Assembly: GCF_034190915.1 (NCBI RefSeq)
Contig: NW_026947544.1
Span: 3,136,001 to 3,200,000 of the forward strand
Source of the DNA: Cavia porcellus
Taxonomy: Eukaryota > Chordata > Mammalia > Rodentia > Caviidae
Direction of reading: 5' to 3'
Length of the DNA: 64,000 nucleotides
In this document: positions 1-10,798 of the stretch, one piece after another
Position numbering within the stretch: position 1 is the first letter of the stretch
Layout: each line of letters starts with the position of its first letter
Program-made: the position numbers and the translations under genes
Notes under the pieces: generated by a model
Seen by the model: the letters and a program-made list of their open reading frames with translations, nothing else
Databases searched by the model: none
What the model was told of the DNA's origin: nothing

Positions 1-121
1 TGTAATCAGTTGTACTTATTTAAAGATAACATTTTACTTATAGACATAAGCATTTAACCTAAGAATACAGAACCCTTGTGATTTTTAAATACAGTCAGGT
101 AAGTAACTAAAACTATTTCTT
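1..121. other. Unique AT-rich sequence, no gene seen
   Basis: I see no reading frame, RNA gene or repeat that I can name in this left edge before the first SINE. Confidence 0.5.
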
Positions 122-262
122 TTGGCCAGGTATTATGGTACCTGCCTACAATTTCTACATGCAGCAGGCTTAGGCAGGGGGATTGTTCTGAGTTTGAGGT
201 AAGCCTGGCCTATGGTAGCTAGTTCCATATCACCCTGCTACAGAGCATGAACCTGCCTCAAA
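122..262 (+). repeat. Degenerate B1 SINE
   Basis: The order of blocks is that of a 7SL-derived B1 element: a start like ggccaggtattatggt, then a tacctgcctacaattt block, then gaggtaagcctggcc, then a gcctcaaaa end. Many substitutions and no clear long A-tail indicate an old copy. B1 elements are RNA polymerase III retroposons moved by L1 and are specific to rodents, so this supports the host assignment. Confidence 0.7.
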
Positions 263-2339
263 AATTTACAATTATGTTTCCATATTTTTGAGAACTTTTA
301 TAGGTGTTTTTGCAGCTGTTGAATTTCATTGAAACACAATAGTGACAATTTGTGACTATAACTGATATAGCAGGCACCAGTATATGGAACTTAGAAACAC
401 TCTGTATTTTTAACTATTATTATTAACAGTATTTTAATGTACCTTGCTGGTTAAACTTTCCTGAGTGTTTAACACCAGTAAACTATTTTAAATGAGTTGT
501 ATAATAGAATTAAACCTGTCTGTTAGTGTTTAAAAAATAATACTTTTTAAACCATGTGTACAGTCTGTCAGTTCTACTGCCCACATTCTCTGTCAGGATG
601 AGTCACAGTCTCACTTGATCATATGGCTTCTCTTGTAATCATGGGAGCTGCTCCTCCGCTGCTGACCTTCCTTTTAACACAAATATATATTTGTTGACTC
701 CTGTCCTCTGAGAGTCCTATCCATTAGGCTCTCTGTTTAATAGGTTGGGTGATTGGTGGAGTGGTAGAAATTTATAAAGGTCTCCTGAGTACTGTTGCTT
801 GTTTACATTGAAGTGCTATTACTAAAATGTTGACTGTTTAGTCCTGATATGTTTTAGGTCTTGGTGTGAGAGTCTTAAATATTGAGCATACCAGAGGTCA
901 CATTGAAATCAGAGTGAGAATGATTGACAGAATAAAAATTCAAGTAGAGCAGTACCAGATAATAGGCATAGATATTTTACACAGAGCATTGAAATCAAGA
1001 TCAATACAATATTTTAATACAATTATGCTGATGGATTTATGTGACAAACATGATTCTTTCTTAAATGTATTTTCAAATTTTTTATATTAGCATAGAATAT
1101 CTTATAGAGATCTATTAATTGTTAAATGGTGTATTTATTTGTTATTTATCCTTACTACAAAACTATTTTCAAGTCTGTCTTTTTTCAAGAGCTGAGTCTA
1201 TAGGCACTTGCCTGCAGAAGTTGCAACAATCCCTTAAACCTAGGAAAACACAAGACACAGGAGCTTTACTATTCTTTTCACAAAACAAGTACAGTTGAAA
1301 CATTTTACTAGAATTGATATATTCTTATACTGGTCAAATTTCATTACCTCATATATTCCCATTCATGAGCAATAAAATAGTTGATCAAGTTTACCATCTT
1401 CCAAAAGATATCCTGCCATGACTGTCTGGAGAAGAGAATTGACTTTCTTTCTCAATAACAGAATAAATAATCCAATTCACAAGGGATACACTAAGGTGGA
1501 ATTCATGGAAGTCAAGCTGGTTAAAATTCCCACTTCAAATGCACATATGAAGAAGGTGGGAGGCACGAATGTGTCCCCATCATAATTCCTGACAAATTGC
1601 TTTCTGAACATCCCTTTTCTGGCAAAAATGGAAGAAGATGACAGTTCTCTTATTTTATAAGTAGAATCCAAAATGTGACATGAGTTAATGGCTAAAAGTG
1701 AGCATGATAGTAGGTATCTTCTTTCTTGTATGCTTACTGCCTTGTTTCATGGTTACAATAAGAAGCTCCTTTGTTTCCCCTATGCCTTGTGACAAGAGAA
1801 GGAGGTGTCTATTTCCACTAAAGATCTTGAAAGCAATAACAATGTGACCTCAGAATATTCACCTACGAGTTAATCAGGCACCACTGGTAATGTAGAACAT
1901 TGAAGTATGGACGATGACATTGATAGAAGGAATCTAACTTTCTTTTTTAGTTTTAGAGGAAAAAGAACAGAAAAGAAATAATAACTGTAAATATGGCATT
2001 CTAGGAGAACAAAAATTGTTAGTATTTTGCTTATTATTTTTTTCAAAATAGTATAAAATATATGCATTAAAAGTTGATCAGACAATGTAGGTACAAACTT
2101 TCCTTTTCACTGAACTAATAGGAATTAATAGGACAACTATCTCAATTATTTCATGTACACATATATATTTAATACATATATTAATATACACATATATATA
2201 CATATTTACTTAATTTTTCCTTGTCCTTCCTGTGCTTTTGTCCTTTCCTATCATTCTCCTTTTTTCCTTTTGAGATTTTCCTATTTCACAATATCTACTC
2301 TACATTTTGTATCTCATTTACTTTTCAACTTCATGTATT
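263..2339. other. Unique AT-rich stretch, no gene supported
   Basis: Only short scattered open frames of 60-75 codons occur, none with a recognisable domain or coding-like composition. No RNA gene or dated repeat was recognised. Confidence 0.5.
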
Positions 2340-3215
2340 AGAGAGACAATATGATATTTACAGAAGTGAATCTGATATAATTTCACTATTTATACATAAT
2401 TTCATAATTATGAATATGGTCCCAAGTTTCATGCATTTCACTACTAATGTCTCAGTCTTATTCTTCTCCATAATAGTAGTACCCTATTGTGTAAAAATAG
2501 TACAATTTTTTAATCTACTCCCTTGTTCATTGGCATTTGAGTTGTTTCAAATATCAAGATTTTTAAAATTATGCTGTTATAAACATGGGTGAAAATATGT
2601 CACCGTGGTACAGTGTGTTTAATTCTTCTAGGAATATACCCAGAGGGTGAATAACTGATTCAAGTGTGACCTCTAATCCTAGTTTTTTGAGGAATCACCA
2701 CACTGATTTTCATAGTAGTTGAACCTCTCTACATTTCCAACAAATGTGAATAGTTCCATTTTCCCCACAGCCTATCCAGCAGTAGATATTTGTTGATTTT
2801 TTTTTATGATAGGCATTGTTACTAAAATGAGTCTCAGGTTTGCCTTAATTTACATCTCTCTAATGTTCAATGAAATTGAACATTTTCAAATATATTTATT
2901 CACTATATTTCTTCACCTGAGAAATGTGTGATTTCAGCAGTTTGTTATTTGATTGGGTCTTTGAATTTGGGAGTTCTGAATCAATTTTATAAATGACCTA
3001 TATAGAAATCTTTTGTCTGTAACACAGTTGGAAAACATTTTTCTGCTGATTTGTGTTGTTTCCTCACTCTGTAGGTAATTTCTCTTGATGTGGAAATGTT
3101 TTTGATAAGACTAGATTCCAGGAGTTGACTCTTTGAAATATTTCTAATGCTTCTTGGGTTTCATTAATGAATGCTCTGCCTACTCCTTTGCCTCCCAGAT
3201 TTTTACATACTTTCT
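2340..3215 (-). repeat. Old L1 fragment, ORF2 C-terminal part
   Basis: Read on the minus strand this follows the same block order as the C-terminal part of ORF2 in the younger L1s at 25916-31952 and 51128-57509: the block on plus resembling gaggaatcaccacactgattt (compare 26604 and 51790), the aatgtttttgataag block, and the tcattaatgaatgctctgcctac block. It is much more diverged and indel-ridden than those copies, so it is an older insertion. No intact frame remains, and no poly-A tail or target duplication was found. Confidence 0.75.
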
Positions 3216-3308
3216 CTTCCACCCACTTTTTCCATGGTCAGGGAGTTAACTCTGCCAGAAAGAACCTGCCTGACACCACAGTTGCTAAATTCTATTCTCA
3301 GTTCCAAA

Positions 3309-3430
3309 CAGGTAGATAGATAGGTAGGTAGGTAGGTAGGTAACTAGCTAGCTAGCTAACTAAGTAGTTAGCTAGGTAGATACATACATACATACAGACA
3401 GACAGACAGACAGACAGACAACATACAGAT
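3309..3430. repeat. Compound tetranucleotide microsatellite
   Basis: Consecutive runs of TAGA/TAGG, then TAGC, then CATA, then CAGA units, with imperfect borders. The units differ by single substitutions, which suggests one ancestral tract that drifted and re-expanded. Confidence 0.9.
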
Positions 3431-4440
3431 AAACAGCCATATTGTTTAATCTAACTTTTAAAATATTTCAAGTGGGCCAAAATTAACATGACCTTTTGAT
3501 GGCAAATAATGAGACATTTATTAATATGTAAAAAATGTGTTGTATGTCTTTAAGATCTCTGTTGTATATTATTGAAGAAAGAAAATAAAGCAGAGAAAAT
3601 GCAGGTAGCTTTCTGAGTTGAGGCTGTGTGTGCCAGGTGCCTCATCTTGAGGTCATACTACATTTACAAGCCAATGCAGTTCATAGCTTGTCTCAACTTT
3701 TTCTTTGACAAGCCTAGCCATTTTTGTCATTCGTATAGAAGTAAATTGTTTATACACAGAAAAAGCATTATTGTTTCTGCTATCTAGTTATCTTAGTCTT
3801 TTTTTAAACAAATTATGAGAGTGGATAAAGGTGTTACCCAATAGCTGGATTTCTGCCCAAACCTTGAATCTTTAAGATTTTTATGCCTAGATATCTGAGA
3901 ACTGGGTAAAATACTCAAAAAGGATTTAAAATATCTAGAAATGTCATTAAGCAACCATAATTTATGTAAGATAATCGTATGATTTTAAAAGTATTTAGCA
4001 ATCAAGCAAATTTAGTCACCATCTTACCAGCATAACTTTTCACGTTAGCTTTGTGTACTTGAAGCCTGTATGCTTGAGAAATCAAATACACTTAATAAAA
4101 AGTGAGATCAGAAAGAATTAGCATTCCATCTGTGTATAGAAAATGATCTCTATTTTTAGTTAACTTTAATACCTAAGGCAGAATTTAGAAACATCAAATA
4201 AGTTTCATAGAGTATAAGCACACTGATAAGAGCTAAAGCATATCTTCACATCTTACATATTTAGAAAAACATATTGATCAAAAATAAACTTACTGCCCAT
4301 TATTAAAAAGGATCTCACCTATAAAATAACAAATTGTTTTATGTCAATATGTGCAAATAAAGCTTTATATGATAGCACCAAACTGACAGAGATATTAAAT
4401 TGTGAAAATATCTTGTTTAATATCTAGATGTCAGATGTAT
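3431..4440. other. Unique AT-rich stretch, no gene supported
   Basis: No reading frame above background and no recognisable repeat apart from the degenerate ID that follows. Confidence 0.5.
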
Positions 4441-4442
4441 GC

Positions 4443-4530
4443 TGTGTTTAGAGCTCGGTAGCATAGAGAGTGCCTGGAAAGGGCAAATTCCTCCTTTGAT
4501 TTCCAGTACCAAATTAAAAAAAAAGAAAAC
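4443..4530 (+). repeat. Degenerate ID SINE
   Basis: The sequence runs tagagctcggtagcatagagagtgcc, then tttccagtacc, then an A-rich tail at about 4513-4526. This is the same order as the well-preserved ID elements at 17345 and 62807. The B box is largely lost. It is an old tRNA-derived SINE and not a functional tRNA gene. Confidence 0.6.
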
Positions 4531-5995
4531 TAGAATTTTATTTTATAGAATACAACACTTCAATAATCATTCTGTAGGCATTAAATTGATTATGTATTAA
4601 TTCTATAAATTTAATTCTAAAGACATATATTTTATTTATTCTTGTTAAGGAGGATTCTCTCTTTTTCTATCTGGCTGTCTTTGTCTCTGTTTTACTCTTT
4701 TTACTCTTTCTCTGTCTCACTCCTCATATATGTATATACATATAATATATATGTATATTATACATAATATGTATGTGTATATTATATATATACATACATA
4801 TAATATTTATACATATCATATGATATATATTAATATGTAACATGGTGACTAAATATATTATATATTAAGATATATCACTTTATATGTAATATATATGTAT
4901 CAAGAATTGTTTACTTACATTTTGTAAACTATTATTTGATTTAACTTTTGAAACATAAGTTAGTAGTGACAAGCTTAAAACACAAGTAGCTTCCTAAATT
5001 AAAGAATACAGTTTTTTTAAACTAGCATTGCTGCTTTAACCAATAAAATCTTATAATTTTATGAAAACCTAGTGGCTTTATTCATGGGAAACTTTTTAGT
5101 GGTACCTACAGTTAAGTACCATCTCAAAAATATATTTATCAATGTTTTTGTTGCACATTCTTCATAAGGATTTGGCAAAGGAAAGTACTTACAGTCCCAT
5201 CTGTGAATAAAGCAAAAAGGAAAAGATTTCTGGGGGCCTCCCTTTTGTCTCTTCAACGTGAGTCTTGTTCAAAAGTATGTGTTTCATCAAGGGTTACTAC
5301 ATAATTATATTAAAGACTTTTCCAGATGATTTCATGTTACGTCACATTATTAATGACAAATTCTTAAACAATTTTACATAGGCAAAAGTAGGAATTGTAT
5401 TTACAACACCAGCTGTTTATATCATTTGATTTATTGACAATTTGGTTAGAAACATATCAACAAATTTAAAGATAGTTTCACTCAAACATATTGAATTATG
5501 TTAACTCATTTTTAAGCCAAACAGAATAGTATCATGAGCATTTCTTTAAAGGCAACTTAAGTGTTCATGTTTTTAAAAATTTACCTACAAGCCAATTTAA
5601 CACATGAATAGAATTTACATTCTAACAGACTAAGTATTTTATTTTCAGTTGAATCCTTAAACCCTTATTCCAGAACTTGCTCAAGTATGCAGCTATTTTC
5701 ACATGGCAAGGCTAACCATTATCTTTGGTAGGACACTAGAAGAGATAGAGAAATAAATTTTAAAAAAATTAAAATTCATATGAATTCAATAATCTTTAAG
5801 GAGCATCACTAAATAAATTAATAATTTGAAAAATGTACAAGAGTAACACTTTTTACAATGTTGAGCAATATTAGAAATATTGGCTAACATTACACAAGAG
5901 GTATAAAGATCTATTGAAAGATTACTATAATTAGGCTTATCTGAATGCTTTAAGGGTAACTAGTTAGTGCAGGGATCTATTACAGTATAGAACAA
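4531..5995. other. AT-rich intergenic DNA with a TATA-rich simple tract
   Basis: Positions about 4725-4910 are a low-complexity TATATG/TACATA tract. The remainder, up to the provirus A target site at 6000, is AT-rich with no supported gene. Confidence 0.55.
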
Positions 5996-6003
5996 TTACT
6001 CAT

Positions 6004-6590
6004 TGTGATAACTGAGACCCTGGAATAAAATCCAAGGAAGGAAGAAATTAAAATTTAGGGAGCAAAGGCTTTATTTTAGTCCAGTGCTGGTAACACAGTC
6101 TCCAGGAGCCAATTTAGAGACTGTGCTCCTGACAGCTAAAAGTCAGGGCTTTTATCTTGTAAAATCGCAAACAGCTGCTGGTCTCACAATGCAAGGAGGG
6201 GGGTGGGAGTGTGGCACACTACAGAACACAAACATAGCGAGGTTACATTTCTTGGGGAGAGCAAGATCAGGTAAGAGTTGTGCTAACAAGCAAGTTTCCC
6301 TGCAAACAAGCACATTTAGATTAGGCAGAAATCCTGTTTTCCTCAGCAGAGAATAGAAGTCTAGCAGTAATTAACAACTCCTGTTAGCTTATCATAGCAC
6401 CACATCTGTTATTTGTAGAGGGCAACAATGGTTAACATATCAATTAGGTAAGATTTTACAATTCTTTACAGAGGAGTGCATTGATTAACATATCAATTAG
6501 GTCATCCAGAGGGAGAAGGAAAGCATATGTACAGTATGGCCATGTTACAGGTTTTGCTATAATAATGAATTTATTTCCTAGAGTACAGCA
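6004..6590 (-). mobile_element. 3' LTR of provirus A
   Basis: On the minus strand this 587-bp LTR starts TGCTGTACTC and ends TTATCACA, and it aligns along its length with the split 5' LTR at 16464-18170. A polyadenylation-type AATAAA (plus TTTATT) lies near 6071. The 90-codon plus-strand open frame at 6084-6356 is only an antisense reading of this LTR. A paralogous reading at 16490-16798 comes from the other LTR, so its conservation reflects DNA homology and not selection on protein. Confidence 0.88.
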
Positions 6591-6605
6591 TTCCCCACTG
6601 ATTTT
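6591..6605 (-). other. Polypurine tract of provirus A
   Basis: Directly before the minus-strand 3' LTR is a purine run ending cagtggggaa. This is the usual place and composition for the primer of plus-strand DNA synthesis. It is short and interrupted by T. Confidence 0.55.
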
Positions 6606-6780
6606 AGTTTGTGAGTCAAATCACTGACTCATAGGCATCTGTTTATAACTTTGTGTGTGTCTTTAAACTCATCATCTTAAAATCTTTGACATAGTTTATC
6701 AACTTGTTTACAATACAAGGCCCAGTAGGAGGATTAGGTCTTGCAGCTGTCATTAGTAAAAGTGTTAACCAAAAGGAGAA
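6606..6780 (-). pseudogene. env transmembrane C-terminal remnant (provirus A)
   Basis: Minus-strand translation gives a broken stretch with W-A-L-Y-C-K-Q-V-D-K-L, at the site just upstream of the 3' LTR. Class I envelope TM proteins have their membrane anchor and short cytoplasmic tail there, with a comparable Gly-Pro-Cys-Ile type motif. Stops interrupt it, and the rest of env appears to be missing. Assignment is by position and a short motif only. Confidence 0.45.
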
Positions 6781-7149
6781 AGAAAACCAACATTTAAATT
6801 TACTCTGTTTTACCATACATGTAATAATTTTCTTTTAAGTCAGACAGAGGCCTCCTTGGGGTTTCTACAAGGGAGAACACAAGATTACCAGTTACATTTG
6901 GCAATTTAAGCTTCAAAGAGTCCTTGTAAGAAAAGACAGTTCACTTATCTGCAGGCTGATTGCTTTTGGAAGCCAGGACCAGCTTGCAGTAGGGACAATG
7001 AATCCAGGCAGGCTTTGGGCTTACTTTGACAGTCCATTGCGGCTCAAGAGATTCATGGTGATGTTGCTTGATGAGGACCAGTGGTGGTGTCTCAGGCGCT
7101 CTACAGCTTGCAGTGGCAGCAGCGAAATAACCAGTGGATAGAAGTCAGA

Positions 7150-7905
7150 GCTAGCTGAAAAGTCTGGGGGGGGGGGACTTAATAACATTTTGATTAGTTA
7201 AATCATCTAATAATTTTAGAAACATTAGGGATAAGACAAAGAGGTCCCTCATACAAAGCCTCGAAAGAGGAAATACCTGCAACATAGAGGGTACATCGCA
7301 CACCCAGAAGGGCAGAAGGACAGAGACCCACCCAGTTTTCACCAGTTTTTAAAGCCATTTAGTAATTACTGTCTTTACAGTCTGACTTATCTTTTCTACT
7401 TGTCCTGAACTCTGAGGTTGGTAAGCACAATGGAGTTTCCAATTGATCTGCAAAGCTTAGGTTAATCTGAGTTACTAGGCTATAAAAGCCGGGCCATTGT
7501 CGGATCCCACGGATAAAAAGGGAGGCCAAATCAGAGAAAATGATGTCAGGGCTGACTCAGACTTTGTAGGTAACTCTTTTGCTCTTGTATGAAAGTATCA
7601 ACCATTATAAGTAAATATTTATATCCTTGAAGTCCAGCCCTCTTTATTTTTGCAAAGTCTATCTCCCAGTGTTTTTAGGCATAGTCCCACGATGATGAGT
7701 GGTTTCCATTTGTTGTAGTTCTTTGGAGTTTACCAGTTGGCACTGAGGGCATATGAAGCTCACAGACTGGGCTAGCTTGATATTAGCGCCCAGGGATTGC
7801 CCGGTACCAGATGCAGATCTTTTTAAGTGCAAATAGGATCTGACAAAGAAAGTTGGTGGGATCAACAGTAATGTCAAGCTTATCTTAATCCCCACTGATT
7901 TTGCA
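7150..7905 (-). pseudogene. Integrase remnant (provirus A pol)
   Basis: The minus-strand frame around 7659-7895 contains F-I-C-P-Q-C-Q-L-V-N, a CxxC as in the HHCC zinc-binding domain of retroviral integrases. Downstream, 7151-7340 holds T-G-E-N-W-V-G-L followed by E-A-L-Y-E-G-P-L, resembling the C-terminal half of the class I integrase core. Several stops and frame changes separate the pieces, and I could not place the catalytic D,D,E residues. It is non-functional. Its position between RNase H (to the right) and env (to the left) fits a minus-oriented pol. Confidence 0.75.
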
Positions 7906-8166
7906 GCTGTCTGGCTGTCTTTTTGATGGTGGCATCTGCCAAATTATTTTCCTGGATAACAAGATCATTTTTTGCCCAGTGGGCTATGCAGCAGATAATA
8001 GCCACTCTCCTTGGCATCTAGATGGCAGCCAACAAGTTCAAATTTGGGGAGCAATTTTAACCCTTTGACCCCAGAAGTAAATAGGCACCATTCTTGATAA
8101 ATGACCCTATGATCCTGTGTAGTAACAAATGTATACTTTAACAACTTGAGGCCTCAGTGAGGGCAA

Positions 8167-8610
8167 CTAGTTCAGCCCTCTAGGCCAAAGCCTCTGGCTC
8201 CAAAATTTGTTCCTATAGAACCTGAGAGTCTGTATAATGGCAGCTCCCATGACCCACTTACTTTGATAGATGAAATTGTTTTCATCAGAGAAATACAAAG
8301 GAACTCTGAATGATGGCTCATCTATCAAGTCTGGTTCCCAATACAGTCGTTGAGGGGCAGTATCAGGCAGCAGAGTAGCAGAGTTTGAAGCCGCTGTCCC
8401 TTGAAACTGATGGTAGTCAGATCCTGAAGTAGTGCCTGATAATGCAGACCCAGGAGTTAGACATCCATCAGTCTGGCAGGGCCTTGAGGAGAGTCTCCAG
8501 AGAATAGGAGGAAACAACTAAGAGTTTTTGTCCAAAAGTCAATTTTTAAGCCTCCTTACCAGGAGGGCCACTGAGGAAATCACCACAGACAGGGTAGCCA
8601 TCTGGCTGCC
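8167..8610 (-). pseudogene. RT tail and RNase H remnant (provirus A pol)
   Basis: The minus-strand frame of 116 codons ends with Y-W-E-P-D-L-I-D-E-P followed by L-Y-F-S-D-E-N-N-F-I-Y. The latter corresponds to the RNase H start, where a catalytic Asp sits in a T-D-G-S type motif (here S-D-E-N). The preceding residues resemble the RT connection region. Most of RT is absent, because CA-like sequence lies only about 100 bp upstream. Catalytic changes and stops show it is dead. Confidence 0.72.
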
Positions 8611-8714
8611 ACAGAATCGTGTCTCTTGGAAAGATAGGCAACAGGCCTGTGTCAGGGTCCCAAACTCTGGATCCGTCCTATGCCTCCTAGAAATTTTCAC
8701 ACTTGCCTTTTAGT

Positions 8715-8900
8715 CACAGAGACTGGAAGCTGTTGGATGGCTCACAACAACCAATATAGATTTTCTGCCCAGCAGAATCTTTTTAAGCCTGGTCTTTAGG
8801 GTGCTCTTGGTTGTCAAATATCTTTTAAGTAACCTCTAATAATTGACTGAAGGGCATTTCTTCAAATCTCTCAAACTTTTGCAATTTTTGTCTAATATGT
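8715..8900 (-). pseudogene. gag capsid C-terminal remnant (provirus A)
   Basis: Minus translation yields H-I-R-Q-K-L-Q-K-F-E-R-F-E-E-M, then F-S-Q-L-L-E-V, then I-F-D-N-Q-E. This charged helix-rich segment resembles the end of the class I capsid and the start of the nucleocapsid linker. No zinc knuckle follows before the RT-tail sequence, so a deletion joins gag directly to the end of RT. Confidence 0.6.
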
Positions 8901-9342
8901 GGGGCTGACTGAGTTACAAGGAGAACAACTGGTGATACTGGGAAGTCTCCTTACCTCAGGTTATCCAATCGGGGTTGGGCAAGAGGAAAGCATGGTTCTG
9001 GCATTCCAGATCAGACAGCAGGCTTCAGCTGGATGGCACACGGCTTTTTGTCCCAGCATGTCACGTGGTAGGCCATCATTTTACTGAGATTATATACTTT
9101 AACAAAAAAGGGCTTTTTCATAGGTAACAAAATTGTGCTGCATAATCTCCCAGATATTCACAGCACATGCAAATAATCACCAATCACATTAGGCATAATA
9201 GTTATTTCTTTTAAATTTAGATCGGCTTCTTTCTGTCTTTACAATCTATAACATTCCTGGAAATTCCCCTCTCCCAAACTCACAATATTGCAATTTATCC
9301 TGTTGGGCTCTTTGTGCTCAATTTACAACACAAAGCTGCTTA

Positions 9343-9356
9343 AGAGCTTCCAACAA
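9343..9356. repeat. Left target-site duplication of the retroposon
   Basis: AGAGCTTCCAACAA here is matched at 15137-15150 by AGAGCCTCCAACAA (13 of 14). The two copies bracket the monomer-bearing retroposon together with the provirus inside it. Confidence 0.8.
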
Positions 9357-9360
9357 GAAC

Positions 9361-9690
9361 ATGTTGGAACTTAGGACTCTGGGAAGTCAAGCAAGCACCT
9401 CCCCTCCCTGGTAAGCGGTGGTGGTCTGGCCAACTGCAGCCCTTCCAGGGGGAGATCCAGCAGTGTCTCCTGAGATCCATGCCATGTTGGAACTTAGGAC
9501 TCTGGGAAGCCAAGCAAGCACGTCCTCTCCCTGGTAAGTGGAGGCAGTGTGGCCGACTGCAGCCCTTTCAGGGGGAAAACCAGCAGCAGCCTCCTGAGAT
9601 CCACACCATGTTGGAACTGAGGATGCTGTGAAAACAAATGACCATCCTGTCTCCCTGATAAGCAATAGTGAACCTACTGCTACATGGCCT
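9361..9690 (+). repeat. Tandem ~123-bp monomers (2.7 copies)
   Basis: Units begin at 9361, 9484 and 9608 with atgttggaac, so the period is 123-124 bp; the third is truncated. Each has a cctg|GTAAG type site: GTAAGC at 9411, GTAAGT at 9534, and a decayed copy near 9657. The layout is that of L1 5' UTR promoter monomers. The minus-strand open frame through this region is a by-product of the repeat. Confidence 0.85.
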
Positions 9691-9872
9691 AGAATCAAAT
9701 ATCCCACTTCCCCTATTCTCCTCCTCCCCCCCCCCCCATTACCAAATGGGAACCAGAAATCTGAGCATCTCCTGGGAGATTGATCATAGCAAATAAGGGG
9801 GACTTCCTTCTACCATTTCTTTGAAGGCAAATATTTTTATTACTGTTTTGCTCTTTTCTGATTAATGGTATA

Positions 9873-10237
9873 TGAAAGGTTTTGGCCCAGACAGGACACT
9901 GTAGCCAGGAAAGCCACAACTGGAAGCAGGAAGCCCCATCTTGCCCTGCCCCTAGGAAGTTACCTGTGACGCCATCTTCTCGCCCCTGGGAATTTACATA
10001 TGGCGCCAAACCTAGGACCAATGGGCTACCTGTGTATCCCTAATGCCCGCCTTAGGTTCCACCCCAAACCGAGGTTATTTACAGGCACCCACGCCGCGTG
10101 TCTGCCAGAGAGATCGCCGGACGCCAGCGGTGGGGTGCAGGTCATCTCTCTCCGTGTTCTCAGAATAAAGGCCGCTTTGTATTTTATATTTCTCATCTTT
10201 TGTTAATATTTTTCATCTTTTGGAAATAACTCTATCA
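9873..10237 (+). mobile_element. 5' LTR of provirus 1
   Basis: A 365-bp LTR with TG/CA ends. The polyadenylation signal AATAAA lies at 10164-10169. A YY1-like site CGCCATCTT lies at 9970-9978. The CpG-containing R/U5-like block 10080-10140 is still well preserved, consistent with youth. The paralogous LTR is at 14541-14905. Confidence 0.95.
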
Positions 10238-10239
10238 TT

Positions 10240-10257
10240 TGTTGCCGTGACTCGATC
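10240..10257 (+). other. Primer-binding site, tRNA-His-like
   Basis: Two bases after the LTR comes TGTTGCCGTGACTCGATC. The run TGCCGTGACTCG is complementary to the 3' end of mammalian tRNA-His. The canonical third base G of TGG is T here. Class I ERVs of the HERV-H type are the known users of tRNA-His. Confidence 0.8.
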
Positions 10258-10399
10258 GGCAGGCAACTGACTCTTGGGCCACATACCCAGAGTTTCCTTG
10301 CCGATAACCAGATAACATCCTGGATTAATCCCGAGCTTTTTCCTCTCCCGAGACGTTCGTGTCGCCAGCCGCCTGCACTCCGCATCGGCCAGACTGATT

Positions 10400-10412
10400 T
10401 CAGGTGAGCACT
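10400..10412 (+). promoter_or_regulatory. Leader splice donor of provirus 1
   Basis: TCAGGTGAGCA matches the 5' splice-site consensus, about 160 bp past the primer site, where retroviral subgenomic env messages normally start. The same ACAGGTGAGCA is kept in the leader of provirus 2 (minus strand, near 24985). Confidence 0.6.
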
Positions 10413-10494
10413 CCCCGGGGAACTTTTCGCACTGGGCAGCCCCAGTGGAATGTTCTCCCCGTCTGCGTGGGTCTGTGCATTTTCACGTCCTTAA

Positions 10495-10595
10495 GGACCG
10501 CCCAGGGCAGGGTTCTTTCTGGGCAAACCTGCGCCCACAAAATCTCTCACGTTCTTTGGGTTCGGATAGCCCAAAGCAGAGATTTTTGGGACCGC
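10495..10595 (+). promoter_or_regulatory. Two tandem leader stem-loops
   Basis: Two units about 70 bp apart each contain a short inverted repeat: GCCCAG (10500-10505) with CTGGGC (10519-10524), and CCCAAA (10570-10575) with TTTGGG (10585-10590). The equivalent region of provirus 2 has two similar units. Position between primer site and gag suggests a role in dimerisation, packaging or RNA export, but that is inference. Confidence 0.55.
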
Positions 10596-10798
10596 CCACA
10601 CTGAAAGAATGCCTCACTTCCCTTAAAGCCTTGCGCTTTCACGGGCAAAACTGTTACTGACCCCACGTAGACTCCATTCGTAAATCTCTCAGTGACGACT
10701 GGAGTTTACGGTTTGGAACCCCGTAGCCACCGCGTGGTACCACAAATAAGTGATGACTTTTTTCTGGACCTCCGGTTTTTTTCTTGCCTGAATCAGTC

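Noticed and set aside
6084..6356. 90-codon frame with a homologue at 16490-16798, suggesting a conserved protein
   Set aside because: Both are antisense readings of LTRs from the same provirus.
9361..9690. CRISPR-like or satellite array
   Set aside because: Units are contiguous at 123 bp with no spacers, only 2.7 copies, and lie at the 5' end of a retroposon.
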